This document shows positions 36,908 through 45,989 of a DNA stretch of 64,000 nucleotides, one piece after another. Position 1 is the stretch's first letter. Every line of letters starts with the position of its first letter. The translations under genes and the position numbers were made by a program. The stretch covers positions 2,232,001-2,296,000 of the forward strand of contig NZ_CP022315.1 in NCBI RefSeq assembly GCF_002216775.1. The letters are read 5' to 3'. Under the pieces are notes generated by a model that saw only the letters and a program-made list of their open reading frames with translations, was not told where the DNA came from and ran no database searches. Source of the stretch: Virgibacillus phasianinus. Lineage in GTDB: Bacteria > Bacillota > Bacilli > Bacillales > Amphibacillaceae.

Positions 36908-38398
36908 TTGGAACACAAACAAGTGGCTGAAGTAAAACAGTACATTAATGGAGAATTTGTAGAAGCGTGTAATTCTGAATACTTCAATAACATGAATCCA
37001 TTTACGAATGAAGTGACCAATCGCGTGGCAAAAGGGGAAAAAGCCGATATTGAAAAAGCAGTCAAAGCTGCTGATGATGCTTTTCAAACGGGCCCGTGGG
37101 GGAGCATGAAGCAAAAAGAGCGCATGGGTTACATTGAGCGAATTGCTGACTTAATTGACGAAGAGATTGAGGAGATTGCGCTACTAGAATCACTGGACTC
37201 CGGGCTGCCGATTAGCCAGACACGGAAAATGGTTGGCCGGGCCGCGGAAAATTTCCGCTTCTATTCACGGATGGTGCAATCCCGTATGCATGGTGATGCG
37301 TATGCGGTCGATGATGAGTTTATCAATTATACAGTCTATAAACCGCTTGGCGCAGTTGGACTAATTACACCATGGAATGCACCGTTTATGCTGACTACCT
37401 GGAAGGTGGCACCGGCACTTGCAACAGGGAACACGGTTATTTTAAAACCAGCTGAATTGTCGCCGCTATCGGCGAATAAATTGGCACAAATCATTCATCA
37501 GGCGGAATTACCAAAAGGCGCATTTAATGTCGTTCACGGTTATGGAGAGACAGCAGGAGATGCGCTTGTTAAAAACGAAAAAGTGAAAGCGATTTCATTC
37601 ACCGGTGAAACCGTAACAGGTAAAACAATTATTAAGAACAGTGCTGATTCATTGAAAAAAACATCGATGGAGCTTGGGGGAAAATCGCCGTTAATCGTGT
37701 TTGATGATGCGGACTTTGACCGTGCGTTGGATGCAGCGGTATGGGGAATCTTTTCCTTCAACGGGGAGCGTTGTACAGCGAATTCACGGGTTTTCCTTCA
37801 TCAAAACATTAAAGATCGCTTCGTGAAAGCATTAAAAGAACGGGTTCAGAATGTGAAGATTGGTGACCCGATGGACGATAGCACGCAGCTTGGCCCACTG
37901 ATCAATAAAGGTCATTTTGAAAAAGTGACCAGCTACATCGAGTTTGCCAAAGAAGAGGGCTGTGAGGTTGTCCAAGGGACTGTTCCGAAAGAAGTAAAAA
38001 CAGGAAATTTCGTACCCCCAACTTTGCTGCTCAATGCAAAAAATAACATGCGCGTCAGTCAGGAGGAAATTTTTGGTCCAGTGATGGCTGTCATTGAATT
38101 TGAAACAGAGGAAGAAGTCATTCAAATGGCGAACGATGTGGATTACGGGTTAGCCGGATATGTGTGGACGAACGATATTAAACGCGGGCATCGAGTTGCT
38201 CAAGCTGTTGATTCCGGCATGCTGTGGATCAATGCGCAAAATGTACGTGATCTGCGAATTCCCTTTGGCGGTATGAAGGCAAGTGGAATGGGACGTGAAG
38301 GTGGCCACTTTGCTATTTTGGAATTTTATACTGAACCGAAAGCAATCCATGTCGCAATGAGCGACCACCACATTCCGGAGTTTGGAAAGAAAAAATAA
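36908..38398 (+). CDS. hpaE: 5-carboxymethyl-2-hydroxymuconate semialdehyde dehydrogenase
   Basis: 496 residues from TTG 36908 (AGGTGA six bases upstream; GTG 36899 is an alternative). NAD-dependent aldehyde dehydrogenase with catalytic Cys in FNGERCTANSR, general base Glu in MELGGKSPLIVF and TPWNAPFMLTTWK cofactor segment. The C-terminal HIPEFGKKK resembles the HpaE ending. It oxidises the ring-cleavage product of homoprotocatechuate. It overlaps nothing and follows the aldolase by about 15 bases. Its identity as HpaE rather than another ALDH rests on similarity plus context. Confidence 0.88.
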   Translation: MEHKQVAEVKQYINGEFVEACNSEYFNNMNPFTNEVTNRVAKGEKADIEKAVKAADDAFQTGPWGSMKQKERMGYIERIADLIDEEIEEIALLESLDSGLPISQTRKMVGRAAENFRFYSRMVQSRMHGDAYAVDDEFINYTVYKPLGAVGLITPWNAPFMLTTWKVAPALATGNTVILKPAELSPLSANKLAQIIHQAELPKGAFNVVHGYGETAGDALVKNEKVKAISFTGETVTGKTIIKNSADSLKKTSMELGGKSPLIVFDDADFDRALDAAVWGIFSFNGERCTANSRVFLHQNIKDRFVKALKERVQNVKIGDPMDDSTQLGPLINKGHFEKVTSYIEFAKEEGCEVVQGTVPKEVKTGNFVPPTLLLNAKNNMRVSQEEIFGPVMAVIEFETEEEVIQMANDVDYGLAGYVWTNDIKRGHRVAQAVDSGMLWINAQNVRDLRIPFGGMKASGMGREGGHFAILEFYTEPKAIHVAMSDHHIPEFGKKK

Positions 38399-38425
38399 AC
38401 TAGATAACTTAAGGAGGGCAAATTT

Positions 38426-39886
38426 ATGCCAGCAAAAACAGGTCAGGAATATATCGATCGATTACAAAAAGCGAACAATAATGTTTATATCCACGGGGAG
38501 CGTGTGGAGGATGTCACAACACATCCAGCTTTTAAAAATGTGATTCAATCAATGGCGCATTTGTATGATCTCCAATACGAGAAAAAGGATACGATGTTAT
38601 ATACATCACCAACCAGCGGGGATCAGGTTGGCATGACCTATTTACAACCAACGACGATCGATGATTTGATTATGCGCCGCGAGGCAATGCAGGAATGGGC
38701 GCGCACATCAGGAGGGATGATGGGACGTTCACCGGATTATTTAAATGCGGAAGTGATGGCCATGGGCATGAATAACGGATTATTTGCTGAGGCTGATCCG
38801 CGCTTTGCCGAGAATGCCAGAAATTATTACGAGTATGCTCGGGAAAATGATATCAGTCTGACACATACATTGATCCACCCCCAGGTAAACCGTGCCAAGA
38901 TGCAGTCAGAATTGAAGGATGGTAATGTTGCGTTGCAGCTTGTAGAGGAACGTGATGATGGAATAATCGTGAATGGTATTCGATTACTTGCTACACAAGG
39001 TGGTATTACCGATGAAATTCTTGTCTTCCCATCAACCGTCAAAAAAGCCGGGGAGCAGGACGATCCTTACTCGTTAGCATTTGCGATTCCGAATAATACA
39101 CCAGGATTGAAGTTTATTTGTCGCGAGTCATTTGATTATGGCAAAAATCAATGGGATCATCCACTGGGCTCCCGTTTTGAAGAAAGTGATGCGATTGTTT
39201 CATTTGAAAACGTCTTTGTTCCTTGGGAGCGCGTGTTTGTTTGTGGGAACTCATCCGTTTGTAACCGGACGTTCCGCGAAACGAATGCAGTTGTTCATAT
39301 GTCCCACCAGGTTGTTGCAAAAAATATTGTGAAAACGGAATTCATTCTAGGGGTGGCATTAAGCGTGATGGATGCAATTGGCATCGACCAGTTCCAGCAT
39401 GTAAAGGATAAAGGTTCGGAAATTATGCTGGCCCTTGAGACAATGAAGTCACATCTGTACCGGGCAGAACATAATGCGAAATTAGATGAATCCGGCACGA
39501 TGACCCCAGATTTCGATGCATTAAATGCAGCGCGTAACTGGTATCCAAGAATATATCCGAGATTAGTAGAAATCATCCGAATCCTAGGTGCATCAGGGTT
39601 GATGGGGATTCCTACACATGACGACTTTATGCACGAGGAAATCGGACCAATTATTAAGAGTGGTTTACAAGGTAAAAATCTGGAGGGTGAAGACCGTGTT
39701 CAATTATTCCGGTTAGCATGGGATGTAACAATGAGTGCGTTTGGAGCACGCCAGGCACATTATGAATATTATTTCTTTGGTGATCCAATTAAAATGGGGA
39801 TGTCGTACTTTGACGATTATGAAAAAGATTCCTATAAAAAATTTGTAGATGATTTTTTGAAAAAGACAGATGAAGTTGAAGTTTAA
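38426..39886 (+). CDS. hpaB: 4-hydroxyphenylacetate 3-monooxygenase, oxygenase component
   Basis: 486 residues, HpaB/PvcC/4-hydroxybutyryl-CoA dehydratase-type flavin fold. Recognisable segments are TGQEYIDRLQKANNNVYIHGERV at the N-terminus, REAMQEWARTSGGMMGRSPDY, LTHTLIHPQVNRAK and the flavin/substrate region WDHPLGSRFEESDAIVSFENVFVPWERVFV. It hydroxylates 4-hydroxyphenylacetate to 3,4-dihydroxyphenylacetate with FADH2 delivered by HpaC. AAGGAGGG precedes the ATG. Confidence 0.93.
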   Translation: MPAKTGQEYIDRLQKANNNVYIHGERVEDVTTHPAFKNVIQSMAHLYDLQYEKKDTMLYTSPTSGDQVGMTYLQPTTIDDLIMRREAMQEWARTSGGMMGRSPDYLNAEVMAMGMNNGLFAEADPRFAENARNYYEYARENDISLTHTLIHPQVNRAKMQSELKDGNVALQLVEERDDGIIVNGIRLLATQGGITDEILVFPSTVKKAGEQDDPYSLAFAIPNNTPGLKFICRESFDYGKNQWDHPLGSRFEESDAIVSFENVFVPWERVFVCGNSSVCNRTFRETNAVVHMSHQVVAKNIVKTEFILGVALSVMDAIGIDQFQHVKDKGSEIMLALETMKSHLYRAEHNAKLDESGTMTPDFDALNAARNWYPRIYPRLVEIIRILGASGLMGIPTHDDFMHEEIGPIIKSGLQGKNLEGEDRVQLFRLAWDVTMSAFGARQAHYEYYFFGDPIKMGMSYFDDYEKDSYKKFVDDFLKKTDEVEV

Positions 39887-39919
39887 TTAATGAAAAGTAA
39901 GTAAAAAGGGGGAGCATGG

Positions 39920-40903
39920 ATGGATTTTTCGATTATCCGTTGTGCACGGTCAATTTTACATGTGACCGATTTGGAAGCATCACGTAAGTTTTATGTGGAT
40001 GCTCTTGGATTTGTTGAAACAGAATCAGACAAAAAGCATATTTACCTGCGTGGGTTGGAAGAACATACACATCATAGCCTAGTTTTAAAAAAGTCCACCA
40101 AACCAAATGTGGAAGTGCTAGGTTACAAGGTTTCATCTGACAATGATTTGAAAGCGCTATCAGAGATGTTTGAGATGAAAGGTTACCAAACAAAATGGCT
40201 GGATAAGGGCGAGCAGCATGCGATTGGCCGAACGCTTCGCGTGCAGGACTGTTCGGGGCTTCCGCTGGAATTTTTTGCGGAAATGGATCCCGCTGAGCGG
40301 TTGCTGCAGCGCTATGACCTATATAAAGGATCACGGATGCAGCGAATTGACCATTTCAATTGCAATGTACCAGATGTTGAAAAAGCGGAAAATTTCTACC
40401 GTGACGAACTCGGATTTGCTTGTTCGGAGTATACGGACACAAAAGATGGAGATGTCTGGGCAACCTGGCTGCACCGCAAACATACGGTACATGATCAGGC
40501 CTTTATGAATGGAGTTGGACCACGTTTGCACCACATTGGTTTCTGGCTGCCAGATCCACTTGCGGTAATTAATACGTGTGATGTGCTTGCATCAATGGGT
40601 TACGGTGAAAATATTGAGCGCGGACCTGGCCGTCATGGCCTGTCGAATGCCTTTTTTCTATACCTACGTGATCCCGATGGGCACCGGATTGAATTATACA
40701 ATGGAGATTATTTAACTAGTGATCCAGATTTTAAACCAATCAGGTGGGATATTAATGACCCGATGCGTCAAACGTTCTGGGGGCACGCAGCCCCTGATTG
40801 CTGGTTCAACGAAGCATCATCCGTTCTTGACGTTATAACCGGGGAAAGGGTTGAACAAAAACAGGCTAAGCTGAAACAGCATAAACCCACCTTCGTCATA
40901 TAG
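39920..40903 (+). CDS. hpaD: 3,4-dihydroxyphenylacetate 2,3-dioxygenase (extradiol)
   Basis: 327 residues, type I extradiol dioxygenase with two vicinal-oxygen-chelate modules (about 8-120 and 140-265). Metal ligands in the second module are His145 (QRIDHFNCN), a His of RLHHIGFW (204/205) and Glu258 (HRIELYNGD). The layout matches the Fe/Mn homoprotocatechuate dioxygenases of Brevibacterium and Arthrobacter. It opens the ring to 5-carboxymethyl-2-hydroxymuconate semialdehyde, the substrate of HpaE. GGGGGAGC lies before ATG 39920. Confidence 0.93.
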   Translation: MDFSIIRCARSILHVTDLEASRKFYVDALGFVETESDKKHIYLRGLEEHTHHSLVLKKSTKPNVEVLGYKVSSDNDLKALSEMFEMKGYQTKWLDKGEQHAIGRTLRVQDCSGLPLEFFAEMDPAERLLQRYDLYKGSRMQRIDHFNCNVPDVEKAENFYRDELGFACSEYTDTKDGDVWATWLHRKHTVHDQAFMNGVGPRLHHIGFWLPDPLAVINTCDVLASMGYGENIERGPGRHGLSNAFFLYLRDPDGHRIELYNGDYLTSDPDFKPIRWDINDPMRQTFWGHAAPDCWFNEASSVLDVITGERVEQKQAKLKQHKPTFVI

Positions 40904-40956
40904 GGTGTAAGGCAATTGATAGATAGGGCATATATCTAAAAGGGGAGTTGATACAG

Positions 40957-41433
40957 ATGGATGATCGTACATTTCGAACCGCGATGGGGAAGTTTGCGAC
41001 CGGTGTTACTGTCATCACAACAATGCTTGATGATGAAGTAAAGGGAATGACAGCGAATGCCTTTATGTCGGTATCATTGGATCCAGCTTTAGTGCTAATT
41101 TCAGTTGGTGAAAATGCCCATATGAATAAATATGTCAAAGAATCCGGCAAATTCGCGATAAGTATTCTAAACAGTGAGCAGCAGGAAATGTCTGCCTATT
41201 TTGCAGGTCAAAAAAAGGAAAATAGAAACATAGACTTTAATTGGTTCAATGGGATGCCAACAATCAAAGATTCATTGGTAAATCTGACATGTAATGTGCA
41301 CAACACGGTAATTGCCGGAGACCATACACTATACATCGGTGAAGTTACGGATGTATGCATTACAGATGGTGAACCATTAGCCTTCTTTGCAGGAAAATAC
41401 AACGATGTGAATAAATGTGAAAAAGTGAAATAG
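40957..41433 (+). CDS. hpaC: Flavin reductase component of 4-hydroxyphenylacetate 3-monooxygenase
   Basis: 158 residues, flavin reductase-like (FMN-binding split barrel). FATGVTVITTMLDDEVKGMTANAF, SLDPALVLISV and the C-terminal GEPLAFFAGKY are family marks. It makes free FADH2 from NADH for HpaB. ATG 40957 with GGGGAG nine bases upstream is preferred to TTG 40948. It lies two genes after hpaB, with hpaD between. Confidence 0.92.
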   Translation: MDDRTFRTAMGKFATGVTVITTMLDDEVKGMTANAFMSVSLDPALVLISVGENAHMNKYVKESGKFAISILNSEQQEMSAYFAGQKKENRNIDFNWFNGMPTIKDSLVNLTCNVHNTVIAGDHTLYIGEVTDVCITDGEPLAFFAGKYNDVNKCEKVK

Positions 41434-41484
41434 ATCAATGGAACAATTTGCGGCGTAGACGAAAATTAAATGGGGGTAAGAATA

Positions 41485-42623
41485 ATGAAACAGGGGCTTG
41501 AAAAGTCAAGTGTGAATGCGGATATGTTTGAAAAGATTGCTGGCCATGAACAGGTTGTTTTTTGTAATGACCCGGCGTCCGGCTTACAGGCAATTATCGC
41601 GATTCATAACACAACACTCGGTCCAGGACTGGGGGAACAAGGATGCGCCCGTATGATTCAGTGGATGCGGCACTTGAGGATGCACTTCGACTATCAGAAG
41701 GCATGACTTATAAATGTGCTGCCGCTGATTTGGACTTTGGCGGAGCGAAAGCAGTTATTATTGGTGACCCAAAGACGGATAAGTCACCAGCATTGTTCCG
41801 GGCTTTCGGGCAACATGTTGATTCATTAAACGGTCGATTTTACACGGGAACAGACATGGGAACAACGATGGATGATTTTGTTCATGCTATGAGGGAAACG
41901 AATTTTATTAATGGGTTACCAGAGGCCTACGGAGGTGGCGGTGATTCATCAATACCAACGGCAGAGGGTGTTATCTACGGCTTGAAAGCAACTAGCCAAT
42001 TTATGCAGGGGAGCGATCATCTAGCAGATAAAACCTATGCGATTCAAGGGCTTGGAAAAGTGGGCTTTAAGGTCGCTGAACACTTATTGCACGCAGGAGC
42101 GTCAATTTATGTGACAGATATTAATAAAGAAGTGTTAGGGCTGATAGAAGAAAAAGCCGCTAAACTGGAAGGCACTATTAAGGTTGTTGATAATGCGGAC
42201 ATTTATCGGGCTGATGCAGATTTCTTTATACCGTGTGCTCTCGGCGGAATTATCAATGACCATACTGTTGAGCAACTGCGGGCGAAAGCAGTTGTTGGTT
42301 CCGCAAACAATCAGTTACTTGAAGCAAAGCATGGGAAAATGCTGCATGATAAAGGGATTTTGTATGCGCCGGATTATATTGTAAATGCGGGTGGGTTAAT
42401 TCAAGTTGCCGATGAACTCTATGGCCCTAATAAAGATCGGGTACTCGCTAAAACGAAGGCGATCTATAACTCGTTATTGGAAATTTATAAAGAAGCGGAA
42501 CTTGATTCCATTACGACAGAAGAAGCAGCAAATCGCAGGTGTGATAAGCGAATGGAAGAACAACGTGCGCGCAGCAATTTTTTCGCACGCAATCGCCGTC
42601 CAAAGTGGAATATCCGCGGATAA
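41485..42623 (+). pseudogene. Phenylalanine/leucine dehydrogenase family gene, frameshifted
   Basis: The N-terminal part (41485 on) reads normally to [12 protein letters not shown], then leaves the family sequence. From about 41636 the -1 frame continues it exactly ([20 protein letters not shown] and onward to 42623). The break is a run of five G at 41631-41635; six G, or a -1 slip, would restore GLGGTRMRP. The C-terminus ending [14 protein letters not shown] resembles Bacillus phenylalanine dehydrogenases. The enzyme would deaminate Phe/Tyr to aryl-pyruvates for the 2-oxoacid dehydrogenase encoded next. Real mutation, recoding or sequencing error cannot be separated here. Confidence 0.8.
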
Positions 42624-42714
42624 TATTTTTGAGTTTTAAAACTTGATGGGGATTGTGCGTGAATATATCTGCCGGTCTCCCATCGCAAAATAACGAATTA
42701 AAGGTGTGAAATAG

Positions 42715-43782
42715 ATGGAAGCAAACTATCCACTTTTTCAAATTATTGACAAAGACGGAGAGGTAACCTCCGCTGACTATCAGGATTTACTGACTGAGGA
42801 GCAGGCGAAAACATACTATTACCACATGCTCCGGATAAGGACATACGACCATAAAGGAATTGCACTCCAGCGCCAGGGCAGAATTGGTACATACGTCCCT
42901 TTTGAAGGACAGGAGGGCTCCCAGGTCGGAAGTGCCCTGGCCTTACAGAATGATGATTGGCTTTTCCCAACCTATCGTGATCATGGTGCAACCCTAACAT
43001 TTGGAGCAGATTTGAATCGGATGCTCCTTCACTGGAATGGACGAATTGAAGGATGTGTTCCTTCACTTGAAAAGAATATTTTTCCAGCATCCATTCCCAT
43101 CGCAACCCACCTCCCACATGCGGCCGGTGCTGCCATGGCGGAAACGTATAAGGGAACAAAGAACGCTGCCATTGCATACTTCGGTGATGGTGCAACATCT
43201 GAAGGGGATTTCCATGAGGGACTAAATATTGCGAGTGTGTTTAACGCACCGGTTGTATTCTTTAACCAAAACAACGGATTTGCGATTTCCCTTCCAGTTA
43301 AAAAACAAATGAATTCCGAAACGATTGCACAAAAGGCGGAAGCATATGGAATCCCAGGAAAGCGTGTCGATGGGATGGATGTGTTTGCGGTGAATTTTGT
43401 CGTGAAGGAAGCGTTGGAACGGGCGCGCAATGGGGAAGGTCCGACCCTTATTGAGGCAGTCACCTGGCGATTCGGTGCTCATACCACCGCTGATGATCCG
43501 TCTAAATACCGTGATCAGGCTGCAAGTGACGCGACACGTGAGGAACGTGATCCTGTCCTCCGGTTAGAAAGATTTATGAAAAAGCAAAACATGTGGGATG
43601 ATGCTTGGGTTGCATCCATTAAAGAAGAAATACAGGAAGAATTGGACACTGCTGTCAGTGACATGGAGTCCTATGAAAAAGCGAATTCGGATGTGATGTT
43701 TGACTATGTGTTTGAAAAGCCTGCATGGACAATTGAAGAGCAAAAGAAAAACTTCAACGCGCTAAAGGGAGGCATGTTCTAA
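42715..43782 (+). CDS. 2-oxoacid dehydrogenase complex, E1 alpha
   Basis: 355 residues. The ThDP-binding motif is FGDGATSEGDFHEGLNIASVFNAPVVFFNQNN. The substrate region TYRDHG and the phosphorylation-loop-like RFGAHTTADDPSKYR are present. PdhA/BkdAA family. It decarboxylates a 2-oxo acid and, with E1 beta, passes the acyl group to the E2 lipoyl arm. The operon context suggests phenylpyruvate, 4-hydroxyphenylpyruvate or branched-chain 2-oxo acids; the sequence alone does not settle this. AAAGGTG precedes the ATG. Confidence 0.9.
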   Translation: MEANYPLFQIIDKDGEVTSADYQDLLTEEQAKTYYYHMLRIRTYDHKGIALQRQGRIGTYVPFEGQEGSQVGSALALQNDDWLFPTYRDHGATLTFGADLNRMLLHWNGRIEGCVPSLEKNIFPASIPIATHLPHAAGAAMAETYKGTKNAAIAYFGDGATSEGDFHEGLNIASVFNAPVVFFNQNNGFAISLPVKKQMNSETIAQKAEAYGIPGKRVDGMDVFAVNFVVKEALERARNGEGPTLIEAVTWRFGAHTTADDPSKYRDQAASDATREERDPVLRLERFMKKQNMWDDAWVASIKEEIQEELDTAVSDMESYEKANSDVMFDYVFEKPAWTIEEQKKNFNALKGGMF

Positions 43783-44780
43783 TGGTTCAAACAATGATAA
43801 AAACAAAGCCCCTCACTTTGATTCAGGCGATTAATGATGGGTTGAAGGTGATGTTAACGGAGGATGAAAATACACTTATTCTTGGTGAAGATATCGGAAA
43901 GAACGGTGGTGTATTCCGGGCAACGGTTGGACTACAGGAACAATTCGGTGAGCAACGTGTCGTTGATACACCGCTTAGTGAAGCGGGTTTTGTGGGGGCA
44001 GCCGTCGGGATGGCGCTGAATGGACTAAGACCAATTGTAGAAATCCAATTTCTCGGATTTATTTATCCAGCATTTGAACAAATCGCAACACATGTGACCA
44101 GAACGCGAACACGGACGATGGGACACTATAGCTTGCCCATGGTGATTCGCGCGCCATATGGTGCAGGCGTTCGTTCGCCAGAAATCCACTCAGATAGTGT
44201 GGAGGCGCTCTTTACACATTTACCAGGTATTAAAGTTGTCTGCCCATCTAACGCCTATGATGCAAAGGGTCTTGTCATTGCAGCAATAGAGGACCCGGAT
44301 CCAGTCATGTTCTTAGAACCAATGCGCCTGTACCGCGGGGAACGAAATGATGTGCCAGAGGAAAAGTATACGGTTGAAATTGGAAAAGGTAAACGTCTTC
44401 AGGAAGGAGAAGATGTTTCGATTCTTGCCTGGGGTGCCATGATACCGGTGGCGTTAAAAGCAGCAGAAAAAATGAAGAAGGAAAATATCTCATGTGATGT
44501 CATTGATCTGCGGACACTGTATCCACTTGATAGGGATATCATTGCTGAATCAGTCCAAAAAACAGGGCGGGCGGTGATAGTCCATGAAGCACATGCGACA
44601 GGCGGTGTCGGTGCAGAGATAACCTCAGTGATTAATGATACATCGTTTCTATATTTACGTTCCCCGATTGAACGTGTAACAGGGTTTGATGTTCCGATCC
44701 CCTTATTTGCGTTAGAAAACAATTATTTGCCGACACCTGAACGTGTTGTTCATTCCATTAAGAAAGTTGTTGAGTTTTAG
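43782..44780 (+). CDS. 2-oxoacid dehydrogenase complex, E1 beta
   Basis: 332 residues, transketolase-like beta subunit. It has LGEDIGKNGGVFRATVGLQEQFG, the DTPLSEAGFVGAAVGMALNGLRPIVEIQF segment with the ThDP-activating Glu, and IVHEAHATGGVGAEI near the C-terminus. Its ATG shares one base with the E1 alpha stop (TAATG), so translation is coupled and subunits should be made in equal amounts. The chain is full length. Confidence 0.92.
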   Translation: MVQTMIKTKPLTLIQAINDGLKVMLTEDENTLILGEDIGKNGGVFRATVGLQEQFGEQRVVDTPLSEAGFVGAAVGMALNGLRPIVEIQFLGFIYPAFEQIATHVTRTRTRTMGHYSLPMVIRAPYGAGVRSPEIHSDSVEALFTHLPGIKVVCPSNAYDAKGLVIAAIEDPDPVMFLEPMRLYRGERNDVPEEKYTVEIGKGKRLQEGEDVSILAWGAMIPVALKAAEKMKKENISCDVIDLRTLYPLDRDIIAESVQKTGRAVIVHEAHATGGVGAEITSVINDTSFLYLRSPIERVTGFDVPIPLFALENNYLPTPERVVHSIKKVVEF

Positions 44781-44792
44781 GGAGGTGATCCA

Positions 44793-45989
44793 ATGGTTGA
44801 AGTGAAATTCCATGATATTGGTGAAGGAATGAATGAAGGCGAGATCATTCACTTTTTTGTTAAGGTGGGGGATGAAGTTACTGTTGATCAGCCCCTAGTA
44901 GAATTGCAAACAGATAAAATGGTTGCAGAGATTCCTTCTCCAGCTGCGGGAAAAATCAGTAAAATTCGTTATCAAACAGGTGAGGTTGTAACAGTTGGAA
45001 CGGGAATTATTGAAATTGATGATGAGAAAGAACATGCGGTTGAAGAGGTTCAACAAGGAAAGCCGGTGCAAGAACAGGGTACCATGGAGCAGGAGCCAGT
45101 TGTCCAGAACGTCCAAAAAAGACACCACCGTATTTTAGCAGCACCATTCACACGAAAGATTGCCCGTGAGCATGATGTCGATATTGAGCAAATTCAAGGG
45201 ACGGGTCCAGCAAGAAGAGTAACGGATGAAGATGTCTACCGTTTTATTGAAACTGGTAGTCTCGCAGCTGCTGATGAAACACCTGAACAACCTATAGAAC
45301 CAGATACAATCGCCTACACAGGCATGCGGAAGAAAATTGGTGATAACTTAACCAAGGCAATTACCACTATTCCCCATGTGACACACTTTGATGAAGCAGA
45401 TTTGACAAAGATTTTGGCTTTCCGAAATGAGTTAAAGCAAGAGGGAGAGTCCATTTCAGTTGTCGCGTTTTTCCTAAAGGCAATCACCATTGCATTGAAA
45501 GAACATCGGGTTTTCAATGCAAAGCTAGATCAGGAAAACAGTGTAATCCAGCTTTTGAAGCACTATCATATTGGGATTGCCACAAATACAGAAAAAGGAT
45601 TAGTCGTGCCGGTGCTTCGCAATGTCGATAAGAAATCCATTCGCCAGATTAACACGGAAATGAAGGCATTGACGAAAAAGGCGCAGGATGGAAAGCTGAC
45701 CACTGGCGACATGAAGGATGGAACATTTACGATTAGCAATGTTGGCCCACTCGGTGGAATGGGAGCAACACCGATTATCAATGGATTACAAACCGCGATC
45801 ATTGCGTTTCATAAAACGAAAAAAACACCAGTTGTCATGGACAATGATGAGATTGCAATCAGACAAATCATGACCATGTCCCTATCCTTCGATCATCGTG
45901 TTGCGGATGGCGTAGCGTCAGTTGAATTTACCAACCGCTTCATTGAATTGATGGAAAATCCGAAAAAGCTGTTATTGGAGATGGTCTAA
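44793..45989 (+). CDS. 2-oxoacid dehydrogenase complex, E2 dihydrolipoamide acyltransferase
   Basis: 398 residues in three parts: one lipoyl domain (1-77; lipoyl-Lys in LQTDKMVAEIPS), a peripheral-subunit-binding domain (about 110-150; AAPFTRKIAREHDVDIEQIQGTG), and a catalytic domain from about 170. Catalytic His and Asp are in SLSFDHRVADG. It transfers the acyl group to CoA. In this operon the product would be an aryl-acetyl- or branched acyl-CoA. GGGAGGTG lies before the ATG. Confidence 0.92.
   Translation: MVEVKFHDIGEGMNEGEIIHFFVKVGDEVTVDQPLVELQTDKMVAEIPSPAAGKISKIRYQTGEVVTVGTGIIEIDDEKEHAVEEVQQGKPVQEQGTMEQEPVVQNVQKRHHRILAAPFTRKIAREHDVDIEQIQGTGPARRVTDEDVYRFIETGSLAAADETPEQPIEPDTIAYTGMRKKIGDNLTKAITTIPHVTHFDEADLTKILAFRNELKQEGESISVVAFFLKAITIALKEHRVFNAKLDQENSVIQLLKHYHIGIATNTEKGLVVPVLRNVDKKSIRQINTEMKALTKKAQDGKLTTGDMKDGTFTISNVGPLGGMGATPIINGLQTAIIAFHKTKKTPVVMDNDEIAIRQIMTMSLSFDHRVADGVASVEFTNRFIELMENPKKLLLEMV

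Noticed and set aside
41626-41645. Programmed -1 frameshift site in the dehydrogenase gene
   Set aside because: The G5 run is not a good X-XXY-YYZ heptamer (the Glu codon would re-pair poorly) and no strong downstream pseudoknot is evident. Mutation or sequencing error is more likely, though slippage is not excluded.
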